DNA from: Brevundimonas mediterranea
GTDB taxonomy: Bacteria; Pseudomonadota; Alphaproteobacteria; Caulobacterales; Caulobacteraceae
NCBI RefSeq assembly: GCF_014196125.1
Contig: NZ_JACIDA010000002.1
Location: forward strand, 124,001 to 188,000
Length of the DNA: 64,000 bases
Direction: 5' to 3'
In this document: positions 43,503 through 53,814 of the stretch, piece after piece
How the letters are laid out: each line of letters starts with the position of its first letter
Position numbering within the stretch: the first letter of the stretch is position 1
Notes under the pieces: model-generated
Told to the model about the DNA's origin: nothing
Database searches by the model: none
The model's input: the letters and a program-made list of their open reading frames with translations, nothing else
Made by a program: the position numbers and the translations under genes

Positions 43503-43535
43503 ACGAAAAGGGCCGGCGGATCGCTCCGCCGGCCC
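43503..43535 (-). terminator. Terminator of acnA (bidirectional form)
   Basis: A 10-11 bp stem GGGCCGGCGGA/TCCGCCGGCCC with a TCGC loop is followed by TTTTCGTTTG on the minus strand, 27-59 bp after the acnA stop. The plus strand also has CTTTCTGTTT after it, so it could work both ways. Confidence 0.88.
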
Positions 43536-43561
43536 TTTCTGTTTCAACGATCAGCCGCTGC

Positions 43562-46288
<2,727 letters not shown>

Positions 46289-46455
46289 GGAGTCTTCCTC
46301 TGGTCAGCGCCGCCCGACAATCCGGTTGCGCCTTCGCGCGGCAGACGCAGCGGCTCACAGGGCCCCTGCGCGCGCGGCGAAAGCCTGCTGCGGCAATCGT
46401 GCCTATAGTCCGCTCATCGCGCACCGTCCATGTGTCCACACCCTCGACGCGGACA

Positions 46456-46472
46456 TTGAGAAAGGTTCTCAA
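46456..46472. promoter_or_regulatory. Candidate Fur/Irr-type operator (TTGAGAA-N3-TTCTCAA)
   Basis: A perfect 7-3-7 palindrome lies between acnA and ccmA in an AT-rich stretch. It has the size and outer letters of Fur boxes (TGAGAAT-N-ATTCTCA) and of Irr ICE-type boxes (TTTAGAA-N3-TTCTAAA). Both neighbours need iron or haem. The symmetry is certain; the protein that reads it is inferred. Confidence 0.5.
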
Positions 46473-46486
46473 AACAATGCGTATTT

Positions 46487-46647
46487 TCTCCCTCCCCGTT
46501 CCGGGGAGGGGGGCTGAGCGGAGCGAGGCCGGGTGGGGCGGGCTGCGCGACCCATCGCTCGCCTTGTTTCCAAGACATCGAGCGCCCTCGCCGGGCCGCC
46601 CCCACCCCGTCGCTGCGCGACGCCCCTCCCCGGAACGGGGAGGGAGA
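46487..46647. repeat. Intergenic dyad repeat upstream of ccmA
   Basis: Arms at 46487-46511 and 46623-46647 are exact reverse complements over 25 bp, and each contains a small hairpin (CCTCCCC-GTTCC-GGGGAGG). The inside has further paired stretches such as GGGTGGGGCGG and CCGCCCCCACCC. It ends 11 bp before the ccmA start, so it lies in the ccm leader. It resembles dispersed intergenic repeats of alphaproteobacteria. The rest of 46289-46658 holds the Fur/Irr-type site and no gene. Confidence 0.8.
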
Positions 46648-46658
46648 GTGTCGCCGTC

Positions 46659-47282
46659 ATGATCCACACCCTCTCCATCTCCGAGCTGACCGTCTCACGC
46701 GGAGAACGCCTCCTATTCCAGGGCCTCGACCTGCGTATCCAGGCCGGGGAAGCCGTAGTGCTGACGGGCGCCAATGGCGCGGGCAAGACCAGTCTGCTGC
46801 GGACCATCGCCGGCCTGCTACGCCCCGACGCTGGCGAGGTCGCCTTCCACGACGGCGACGGCAATCCGCTGGACGAACGGCTGGCGCGCGGCCGCGAAAC
46901 CCATTTCCTCGGTCACCAGGACGGACTGAAGATCAGCCGAACGGCGCGCGAAGAACTGGGCTTCCAGTGCGATTGGCTGGGTCATGTCCAATGCGGCATG
47001 GACGATGCGGTCCAGGCTTTCGGCCTCGCTCCCCTGCTGGACCTTGAAGTCCGCCGCCTGTCCGCCGGTCAACGCCGCCGCCTGGCCATGGGCCGGCTGG
47101 TCGGATCGCCGCGCGCCCTGTGGCTGCTGGACGAGCCGATGGCCCCGCTGGACGCCCGCTGGCGCGCGGTCTTCGCCGACCAGATGCGCCGCCATCTCGA
47201 CGCCGACGGCCTGATCCTCGCCGCCGTCCACGACCCCCTGCCCCTCCCGGCCCGCACCCTGGACCTGGGAGGCCTGACGTGA
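46659..47282 (+). CDS. ccmA: Cytochrome c maturation ABC transporter ATPase
   Basis: CcmA is the ATPase of the CcmABCD haem-handling complex, which releases holo-CcmE for cytochrome c assembly. The 207-residue protein has Walker [15 protein letters not shown], the Q-loop region, signature [14 protein letters not shown], and [12 protein letters not shown]. The ATG at 46659 gives [20 protein letters not shown]; longer frames run through the repeat. It overlaps ccmB as GTGA. Confidence 0.94.
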   Translation: MIHTLSISELTVSRGERLLFQGLDLRIQAGEAVVLTGANGAGKTSLLRTIAGLLRPDAGEVAFHDGDGNPLDERLARGRETHFLGHQDGLKISRTAREELGFQCDWLGHVQCGMDDAVQAFGLAPLLDLEVRRLSAGQRRRLAMGRLVGSPRALWLLDEPMAPLDARWRAVFADQMRRHLDADGLILAAVHDPLPLPARTLDLGGLT

Positions 47283-47986
47283 GCCGTCCTGTCGACGCCG
47301 AACCCCGCCCGCCCGGCCTGCGCGGCGCGACGCGCGTGCTGTTGGAGCGGGAGCTGGACCTGGCCTGGAGCGGCGGGGGTGGCCCCCTGCTGGCCTGCGG
47401 CTTCTTCGCCTGTCTGACCGCCGTCCTGCCCCTGGCCGTGGGGGGCGATCCGCGCACGCTTTCGCCCGTGGCGGGCGGGATCGCCTGGCTGGCCCTGGCC
47501 CTGGCCTCGCTGCTGTCGCTGGAGCGGCTGTTCGAGCGGGATCTGGAGGACGGGGCGCTGGACCTGTTGGCGCTGGGCCATCTGCCGCTGGAATCGGTCG
47601 TTCTGATCAAGGCCCTGGCCCAGTGGATCGCGGTCGGCCTGCCCCTGGCTCTGACCGCGCCGGTCGCCGCCCTGGCCCTGGGCCTGCCGCCCGCCTTGGT
47701 CCCGCTCACCGCCCTGTCGGCCCTGATCGGCGGCGCGGGCTTCGCCTGTACAGGAACCCTGGGCGCGGCCCTGGCCCTGGGGGCGAAGCGCGGCGGCTTG
47801 CTGATCGCCGTCGTCGTCCTGCCCCTGTTCATTCCCCCCGTGGTCTTCGGCGCCGGAGCGCTGGAGCGCGCCGCCTCGGGCCAGTCGCCCGCCCCGGCCC
47901 TGGCCTTCCTGGGCGCCTATGTCCTGTTCGCCGGGGTGATCGCCGCCTTCGCGGGAGCGGCGGCGGTGCGCAACGCCCAGGGATGA
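47279..47986 (+). CDS. ccmB: Haem exporter protein CcmB
   Basis: CcmB is the membrane partner of CcmA. The 235-residue protein starts with GTG overlapping the ccmA stop (GTGA), then [20 protein letters not shown] and [13 protein letters not shown], a standard CcmB start. It has six membrane segments, with [20 protein letters not shown] as the conserved cytoplasmic stretch. No ATG fits the family start, so GTG is taken. Confidence 0.92.
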   Translation: MSRPVDAEPRPPGLRGATRVLLERELDLAWSGGGGPLLACGFFACLTAVLPLAVGGDPRTLSPVAGGIAWLALALASLLSLERLFERDLEDGALDLLALGHLPLESVVLIKALAQWIAVGLPLALTAPVAALALGLPPALVPLTALSALIGGAGFACTGTLGAALALGAKRGGLLIAVVVLPLFIPPVVFGAGALERAASGQSPAPALAFLGAYVLFAGVIAAFAGAAAVRNAQG

Positions 47987-48040
47987 CGAAGGTGATCCGC
48001 CGCTTGCCCGCCGTCGCGACCCCGCGTAATCGCTGACGCC

Positions 48041-48760
48041 ATGTTCGGCCTGTCCAACCCGCAGCGTTTCATGGCCTTCACCGGCCCTCTGACGCCCGTC
48101 CTCTGGGCGGTCGCGGCCGTGTTGCTGGCGGTCGGGACCTGGCTCAGCTTCTCCGTCCCTGCCGACTATCAGCAGGGCGACACGGTGCGGATCATGTTCG
48201 TCCATGTGCCCGCCGCCGTCTGGGGCCTGGGCGCCTATTCGGCCCTGGGCGTCTCCAGCTTCTTCGCCCTGGTCTTCCGTCACGCCCTGGCCGACGCCGC
48301 CGCCCGCGCCGCCGCCCTGCCCGGCGCCGCCTTCACGGCCCTGGCCCTGTTCACCGGCTCGCTTTGGGGCCAGCCGATGTGGGGGACCTGGTGGGTGTGG
48401 GACGCGCGCCTGACCAGCGTGCTGGTCCTGTTCCTCTTCTACCTCGGCTATATGGCGCTGCGGGCCTCGATCGACGACGAGCAGAAGGGGGCGCGCGCCG
48501 CCGCCGTCCTGGGCCTGGTCGGCCTGATCAACCTGCCCATCGTCAAATTCTCGGTCGACTGGTGGAACACCCTGCACCAGCCGGCCAGCTTCCTGACCCC
48601 CGGATCCTCAGGCCTGGACCCCGTCTATCTGCCGCCCTTCCTGACCATGCTGGCGGCCTATGGCGTGCTGTTCGCGGCCCTGTGGCTGACGGCGATCCGC
48701 ACCGAGATCCGCCGTCGCCGCGTCCTGACCCTGCGTGCCCGGAAGGCGCTGGAGGCGTAG
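48041..48760 (+). CDS. ccmC: Haem lyase/export protein CcmC
   Basis: CcmC passes haem to CcmE in the inner membrane. The 239-residue protein has six membrane segments and the haem-handling WGxxWxWD motif: GSLWGQPMWGTWWVWDARL, followed by conserved His in the periplasmic loop region WWNTLHQPASF and in FVHVPAAVW. It is 54 bp after ccmB and its stop abuts ccmD. Confidence 0.95.
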   Translation: MFGLSNPQRFMAFTGPLTPVLWAVAAVLLAVGTWLSFSVPADYQQGDTVRIMFVHVPAAVWGLGAYSALGVSSFFALVFRHALADAAARAAALPGAAFTALALFTGSLWGQPMWGTWWVWDARLTSVLVLFLFYLGYMALRASIDDEQKGARAAAVLGLVGLINLPIVKFSVDWWNTLHQPASFLTPGSSGLDPVYLPPFLTMLAAYGVLFAALWLTAIRTEIRRRRVLTLRARKALEA

Positions 48761-48994
48761 ATGCTCGACCTCGACATGACCCCCTACGCCGCCTTCGTCT
48801 GGCCCGCCTGGGGCGTCAGCGCCCTGGTGCTGGCGGCCCTGATCGTGCGCGCCGTCATCGCCTCGCGCAAATGGAAGCGTGAACTGGAGCGGCTGGAGGC
48901 GGAGGACGCGCCGCCTCCTCAAGCAACGTTGGACGCCGCCCCCCGAGCTGACGGCCCTCAAGTAGTGCGAAGCACGATAGGGCCAAAAGAATGA
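48761..48994 (+). CDS. ccmD: Haem exporter protein CcmD
   Basis: CcmD is the small single-span partner of CcmABC that helps release holo-CcmE. The 77-residue protein has YAAFVWPAWGVSALVLAALI as the membrane segment, with the typical Y..FVWPAY-like start, then a basic RKWKREL stretch and a disordered tail. It starts directly after the ccmC stop and overlaps ccmG as ATGA. Confidence 0.9.
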   Translation: MLDLDMTPYAAFVWPAWGVSALVLAALIVRAVIASRKWKRELERLEAEDAPPPQATLDAAPRADGPQVVRSTIGPKE

Positions 48995-49557
48995 ACCGCT
49001 GGCTGGCCCTGCTCCCCCTCGTCGTGGTGGCGGCGCTTTTCGCCTTGTTCGTCGGCTGGTCGCTGAAGCGCGATCCGGCCTTCAAGCCCGACGCCATGGT
49101 CGGCCAGCCCATCCCCGAGACGGTCCTGCCCATGCTCACCGGCGACACCGCCGGCCCCGGCAATCTGGACCTCAAGACGGCGGGCGTCGGCCGCCCCATG
49201 CTGGTCAATGTCTTCGCCTCCTGGTGCGCCCCCTGCCGGATCGAACACCCCAAGCTGCTGGCCCTGAAGGCGCGCGGGATCGCCGTCGTCGGCGTCGCCT
49301 ACAAGGACGAGCCGGTCGCCACCCGCGCCTTCCTGGACGAGCTGGGCGACCCCTATTCCATGGTTCTGGTGGACCGCGAGGGTCGGGCCGGTCTGGACCT
49401 GGGCATCTCCGGCGTGCCCGAGACCTTCGCCGTCGACGCCATGGGCCGGATCACCGCCAAACAGTCCGGGCCCCTGCTGAACGACGCCGACATCGACCGT
49501 CTGGTCGCCTCGATGCAGGCCCCGCCCCGTCCGGCTCCCGGTGAAAAATCGCATTAA
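48991..49557 (+). CDS. ccmG: Thiol:disulfide interchange protein CcmG/DsbE
   Basis: CcmG reduces apocytochrome c or CcmH in the periplasm during cytochrome c maturation. The 188-residue protein has a signal anchor (LLPLVVVAALFALFVGWSL), and a thioredoxin domain with NVFASWCAPCRIEHPKL and the CcmG-specific GVAYKDEP and SGVPETFAVD segments. It ends the ccmABCDG cluster; ccmE, ccmF and ccmH are not in this window. Confidence 0.94.
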   Translation: MNRWLALLPLVVVAALFALFVGWSLKRDPAFKPDAMVGQPIPETVLPMLTGDTAGPGNLDLKTAGVGRPMLVNVFASWCAPCRIEHPKLLALKARGIAVVGVAYKDEPVATRAFLDELGDPYSMVLVDREGRAGLDLGISGVPETFAVDAMGRITAKQSGPLLNDADIDRLVASMQAPPRPAPGEKSH

Positions 49558-49615
49558 CTTTCTTTCGAGAGGCCTTGTTAACGATTGATCGCTCCGGATG
49601 CGTTAACGTTTGGGC

Positions 49616-49882
49616 ATGAGCGCGATTCGCCCAGGTTTGCCGCAGCCCGTCCCGTCGCAAGGTCTCGACCTGCCGACGGCGCGAAACGCACAGGCCGCCT
49701 TCTTCCGCGCTGCACTGGATCAGGCCTCACGCGTTCAACCCAGTCAGGCGCCCGCCGCCGCCGTCATGTCCACGGTGCGCACCGCCAATCCGGCGCGCCC
49801 GGTCGAACCGGCCCCGGCGGCGCCGGAACGTGAAGAGCCCCGGATCATGCGCCCCGGCTCCTATCTCGACATCAAGGTCTGA
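49616..49882 (+). CDS. Small Pro/Ala-rich protein, unknown
   Basis: The 88-residue product MSAIRPGLPQPVPSQGLDLP... has no signal peptide. A helix-compatible stretch (ARNAQAAFFRAALDQASRV) is followed by a Pro/Ala-rich linker and the end EPRIMRPGSYLDIKV, which looks like a conserved C-terminal tag. GTTAAC repeats precede the start. Third-codon GC supports coding. A TTG two codons earlier is possible. Confidence 0.55.
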   Translation: MSAIRPGLPQPVPSQGLDLPTARNAQAAFFRAALDQASRVQPSQAPAAAVMSTVRTANPARPVEPAPAAPEREEPRIMRPGSYLDIKV

Positions 49883-50051
49883 TCCGACCCAAGTTGAGCG
49901 CGCGCCTCGGGCCGCCAGGGCGATGCGCTTGGCCGTAGAGCGCGTCGGGGCACGTCGTCCCTCATGATTTTGAGCTGGATACGGAGGGATACCCCTTATT
50001 GCGCTCACCTGGGCTTTCAAGGACTCTCGACGCCGAAAACGAGAGACGGCG

Positions 50052-50660
50052 ATGGCAGAGCGCTTCGAAACCGGCCGCTGGGAGAAGACGACGTGCCAAT
50101 GTCCCAAGTGGGGCGGCGTGCGAACCTGCGGACCGGCCAATCATCACGCGGTGGGGACCATGCTGCAGTCCGCCGTCATCCTGCTTGCGCGTCGATGGAC
50201 GACGCGGGTGGACGAGGTGCTGGCGGAAGGCGGCCTGAACGCGGGCCAGCTGGCGGTCCTGAACCTTCTGGCCCAACGCCCCTCCGGCTTGATCCAGAGG
50301 GAAGCGGCCGATGCGCTGGCGCTTTCGGAGGCCGTCATGTCGACGCGTGTCACCAGCCTCCTTGCGGCGGGTCTGGTGGAGCGTCAGCCCCTGAAGGGGG
50401 ATCGACGCGCCCACCTCCTGCGCCTTACCGACAGCGGACGAGAGGCGGCGGACGTCTGGTCGGCCTGCGCCTCATGCGTGCAATACAGCGTCGAAAGCTC
50501 TGTCTCGCTTCAGGACCTCTCGACCGCCCTCGCCGTCCTGTCCCGGATGAACGCCGCCCTTGGCGCGCACGACTGTTCCGTTGCGACGGACGCAGACCCG
50601 GCGCCGCAGCCCCGAGGCTGCACCCGCATGCCCGGACCGGTCTCCACGCTCGGCGCGTGA
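50052..50660 (+). CDS. MarR-family transcriptional regulator with N-terminal Cys/His cluster
   Basis: The 202-residue protein has a winged-helix core: GLNAGQLAVLNLLAQRPSGLIQREAADALALSEAVMSTRVTSLLAAGLVERQPLKGDRRAHLLRLTDSG (recognition helix EAVMSTRVTSLLAAGLV; wing GDRRAHLLRLT). The first 35 residues carry CQCPKWGGVRTCGPANHH, three Cys and two His that could bind a metal or sense redox. Codon third positions remain GC-rich in that stretch, so the ATG at 50052 is favoured over the one at 50160. There are five further Cys downstream. It stands alone; no target operator is clear. Confidence 0.82.
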   Translation: MAERFETGRWEKTTCQCPKWGGVRTCGPANHHAVGTMLQSAVILLARRWTTRVDEVLAEGGLNAGQLAVLNLLAQRPSGLIQREAADALALSEAVMSTRVTSLLAAGLVERQPLKGDRRAHLLRLTDSGREAADVWSACASCVQYSVESSVSLQDLSTALAVLSRMNAALGAHDCSVATDADPAPQPRGCTRMPGPVSTLGA

Positions 50661-50724
50661 CCGGTATTCCCATTCGTTCCTGATGGCGCCCGGGCGTTCC
50701 GAAGATCGGGACGCAGGCTCGCCT

Positions 50725-52533
50725 TCAGAACGCCTCCCAGTCCGATGTCGCCTGCGCAGCCTGGGCCCGTCCGCCGCCGACGGCGACGAGGCGGACCGGG
50801 CGAGGCTCGGGCGCGGCCTGCTGTCGAGTCGAGCTTCCTGCCGTTCCCAGTTGAAACCGCCCGATCATCGTCATCAGCCCTTCCGTCTCCTGACGGAGCG
50901 AATGCGAGGCGGCCGTGGACTCCTCGACCATGGCGGCGTTTTGCTGGGTGACCTGGTCCATCTGGTTGACCGCCACATTCACTTCGCTCAGGCCCGATGA
51001 CTGCTCGCGGGCGGAGGTGGCGATTTCGCTGATCAAGGCGTCGATTTCCGCCACGCGCTCGACAATCACGGCCAGAGCCTGTCCGGTCTCGCCGACCAGT
51101 TTGACGCCCTTGGTGACCTGCTGCGAGCTGCCCGCGATGAGTCCCTTGATTTCCTTGGCGGCCTCCGCAGATCTCTGGGCAAGCGCCCGCACTTCGGAAG
51201 CGACGACGGCGAAGCCGCGGCCGGCGTCCCCGGCCCGCGCCGCCTCGACCCCGGCGTTCAGGGCCAGCAGATTGGTCTGGAAGGCGATCTCGTCGATCAC
51301 CCCGATGATGTTGGTGATTTCAACGGCGGATCGCTCGATTTCCGACATGGCGGAGATCGCCTCGCCCATGACGTCGCCCGAGCGTTGGGCGTCCCCCCTG
51401 GCCCCGAGCGCGACGGCGGCCGCCTTCTGCGCATTGGCGGCGCTGCTGTTGACGGTCGAGGTGAGCTGATCAAGCGCCGCGGCGGTCTCTTCCAGGCTGG
51501 AGGCCTGCTGTTCGGTCCGGCGCGACAGTTCGTCGGAAGCGACGCCGATCTCGTCGGCGCCCGCGCGAATCGCACCCGCTGTCGCGCCGACGCTGGTCAT
51601 GGTCGCCTGGAGGGTTTCAACGGCGCTGTTGAAGTCGAGCCGGAGCTTGTCGAGCTCTGGTATGAATTTGGTGGTTATCCGCCGTTGGAGATCGCCTCCG
51701 GCGAGCGCGGTCAGAGCGTCGCCGATCACGGTCACCGCCTCCACACGCTGCGTCACGTCCGTGGCGAATTTGACCACCTTGGCCACCTTGCCGTCGGGGC
51801 CGAGGATGGGATTGTACGCGCCCTGGATCGTGACGACGCCCCCGTCCTTGCGGACCCGCCTAAACTCGCCGGACTGGAACGCGCCGCTCGCGAGCGCGGC
51901 CCAGAAATGCTGATATTCGGGGCTTTCGCGGTATTCCTGTTCGGCGAAGATCTCGTGTTTGCGGCCGACGATTTCATTGAGCTGGTAGCCCATGACATCG
52001 AGAAAACGCTCGTTGGCGTTGACGATCGTGCCGTCCAGCTTGAACTCGATCATCGCCTGGGATCGCCCGATCGCCTCGATCTGGGCCGCGAAATCCTCGC
52101 TGGCGAGCCGGTGGTGGGCGTCCGACCACTCCACGACAAAACCGGCCGACTTGCCTCGCCGCTTCAGCGGGCTGACGTGAAGGTCGAACGCCCAGTCTCC
52201 AACGCGGATGGTCGCCGAATGCGGCTTGGTCAGCGCCGCCAGCATCCCGCGCTGATGGGCCGGGTTCTTGTGAAAGATGTCGATGTTGCTGCCGACCAGT
52301 TTGGCGACGCTGAAGTTCGGAAGTTCCTTGCGCAGATCCGCCTCGGCGGTCTGAAGCAGCTCCTGAACCGCCGGATTCAGATAGGTGATGTTCAGATCCT
52401 TGTCCGCGATCATCACATTGGTTCGCAGGGCTTCGACAGCTTCTTCAAGCACCAGCGACGCCGATCGTTTTCCCCTGCCCAACATTGCGTCCCAGTCTTT
52501 GCCCAGTTGATTCCCTGCTTGGATATCATCCAT
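50725..52533 (-). CDS. Soluble PAS-domain methyl-accepting chemotaxis protein
   Basis: The 602-residue chemoreceptor has no membrane segment. Residues about 25-130 and 150-265 form two PAS domains (VMIADKDLNITYLNPAVQEL; FKLDGTIVNANERFLDVMGYQ), followed by a HAMP-like linker and the MCP signalling domain with the hairpin tip EIAFQTNLLALNAGVEAARAG. The C-terminus is SDWEAF, close to the NWETF/DWEEF pentapeptide that docks CheR and CheB. It probably senses redox, oxygen or a cytoplasmic ligand. Confidence 0.93.
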   Translation of the reverse strand: MDDIQAGNQLGKDWDAMLGRGKRSASLVLEEAVEALRTNVMIADKDLNITYLNPAVQELLQTAEADLRKELPNFSVAKLVGSNIDIFHKNPAHQRGMLAALTKPHSATIRVGDWAFDLHVSPLKRRGKSAGFVVEWSDAHHRLASEDFAAQIEAIGRSQAMIEFKLDGTIVNANERFLDVMGYQLNEIVGRKHEIFAEQEYRESPEYQHFWAALASGAFQSGEFRRVRKDGGVVTIQGAYNPILGPDGKVAKVVKFATDVTQRVEAVTVIGDALTALAGGDLQRRITTKFIPELDKLRLDFNSAVETLQATMTSVGATAGAIRAGADEIGVASDELSRRTEQQASSLEETAAALDQLTSTVNSSAANAQKAAAVALGARGDAQRSGDVMGEAISAMSEIERSAVEITNIIGVIDEIAFQTNLLALNAGVEAARAGDAGRGFAVVASEVRALAQRSAEAAKEIKGLIAGSSQQVTKGVKLVGETGQALAVIVERVAEIDALISEIATSAREQSSGLSEVNVAVNQMDQVTQQNAAMVEESTAASHSLRQETEGLMTMIGRFQLGTAGSSTRQQAAPEPRPVRLVAVGGGRAQAAQATSDWEAF

Positions 52534-52694
52534 TCGCTACCAAGACGTATGGATATGCTCAGCCCCCGAAGCATCTGAATCGACACGTCGTTTTCCGCTT
52601 CGGCACGGTGGGTTCCGGCCCCTGTCAGCCTGGCCTCTCATGGCGAAGCCACCGCCTCCGACGACAGGCGCGGCGCAGGATCTCGGCCAGGGCG

Positions 52695-53702
52695 CTAGTT
52701 CGAGGTCCGTCGGGAGGAGGCTCGTTCGACGAGACGTCCCGGCAAGAGGACGATGCGGGTCTCCGCCCTAGGGTTTCGGATCCTGTCGGCCAGGAGCCGC
52801 ATCGCTTCCTGACCGATCTGATCGACCGGCTGGGCCAGCGCGGTGAGGCCGGGATCGACGAGACTGGTCCAGGGTTCGTCGTCGAAAGTGGCCAGGGCGA
52901 TGTCATCGGGGACGCGAAGCGCCTGGACGCGAAGCGCCTTCAAAAGGCCCAAGGCGAGAAGACTGTTCGAGGTGATGACGGCGTCCGGTCTCGCTTCACG
53001 CCACAGTTCGGGAAGCGCCGCTTCCGCCGCCGCGGCGCTGGGGGAAACGAGGCGGCTGAGGTCGGGCAGGCCGCGCGCCTTGAGCGCAGCGGCGTAGCCC
53101 GCCTGCCGCTCGACCCCCGTGGTGCTGGCGGCGCCGAAGAGGCCGGCGATGCGGGTGAACCCTTGAGAGGCGAGGTGATCGACCAGCAGGGCGGCCGCCC
53201 GACGATTGTCGATCATCACGGCGTCATGGCCGCATCTAGGACTGGCGCGGTCGACGAGCACGGTGGGAAGGTCGAGCGCAAAGCCCTGCTCCATCGCCTC
53301 CAGCGTAATGCGCGTCGGGGCGAAGATCAGACCGGTGACGCGCTCCTCCTGCATAGCCTGCATGTAGAAGGCCTCGCGGTCCGGATCCTCGTCCGTGTTG
53401 CACAGGATCACCCTCATCCCCTGCGCATAGGCGATATCCTCCACCGCGCGGCTCACGGCGGTGAAGAAGGGGTTGCGGATGTCAGCGACCATCAGCCCGA
53501 TCGTCCGCGTGTCCTGGGAGCGCAAGCGGCGAGCGGACAAGTTGGGGCGGTAACCTATGGCCCTCGCCGCGGCCTCGACCTTGGCGCGCAGTTCGGGACT
53601 GATGGGGCCTCGCCCGAAGGCGCGGGACACGGTCGCGGGAGACACGCCGGCGGCCTGCGCAACGTCCTTGATTCCGACAGGTTCGACCGAGACAGACTTC
53701 AT
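52695..53702 (-). CDS. LacI-family regulator of the fructose PTS operon
   Basis: The 335-residue protein has an N-terminal LacI helix-turn-helix (IKDVAQAAGVSPATVSRAFG, then YRPNLSARRLRSQ hinge) and a periplasmic-binding-protein-like sugar domain. It is divergent from the fru operon, with a perfect LacI-type palindrome in the 112-bp gap, so it most likely represses fruB-K-A and the porin, with a fructose phosphate as inducer. The ATG at 53702 is chosen; the open frame continues 44 codons upstream through the operator. Confidence 0.92.
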   Translation of the reverse strand: MKSVSVEPVGIKDVAQAAGVSPATVSRAFGRGPISPELRAKVEAAARAIGYRPNLSARRLRSQDTRTIGLMVADIRNPFFTAVSRAVEDIAYAQGMRVILCNTDEDPDREAFYMQAMQEERVTGLIFAPTRITLEAMEQGFALDLPTVLVDRASPRCGHDAVMIDNRRAAALLVDHLASQGFTRIAGLFGAASTTGVERQAGYAAALKARGLPDLSRLVSPSAAAAEAALPELWREARPDAVITSNSLLALGLLKALRVQALRVPDDIALATFDDEPWTSLVDPGLTALAQPVDQIGQEAMRLLADRIRNPRAETRIVLLPGRLVERASSRRTSN

Positions 53703-53761
53703 CGGCAGTGCATCGCGCGCGGCGACCGCCTTTGCAAGCCGCCCAGGACGGTTGACAAGCG

Positions 53762-53781
53762 ATGTGAAAACGATTTCACAT
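53762..53781. promoter_or_regulatory. LacI-family operator upstream of fruB
   Basis: TGTGAAAACGATTTCACA (53763-53780), flanked by an A/T pair, is a perfect palindrome with the TGAAA-nCGn-TTTCA core expected for LacI-family operators. It lies between the divergent regulator and fruB starts, just after TTGACA (53752-53757), which could be a -35 box. Confidence 0.85.
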
Positions 53782-53814
53782 GCCGTCAATAATCGAGCGT
53801 CAGGGAGGCGCCTA

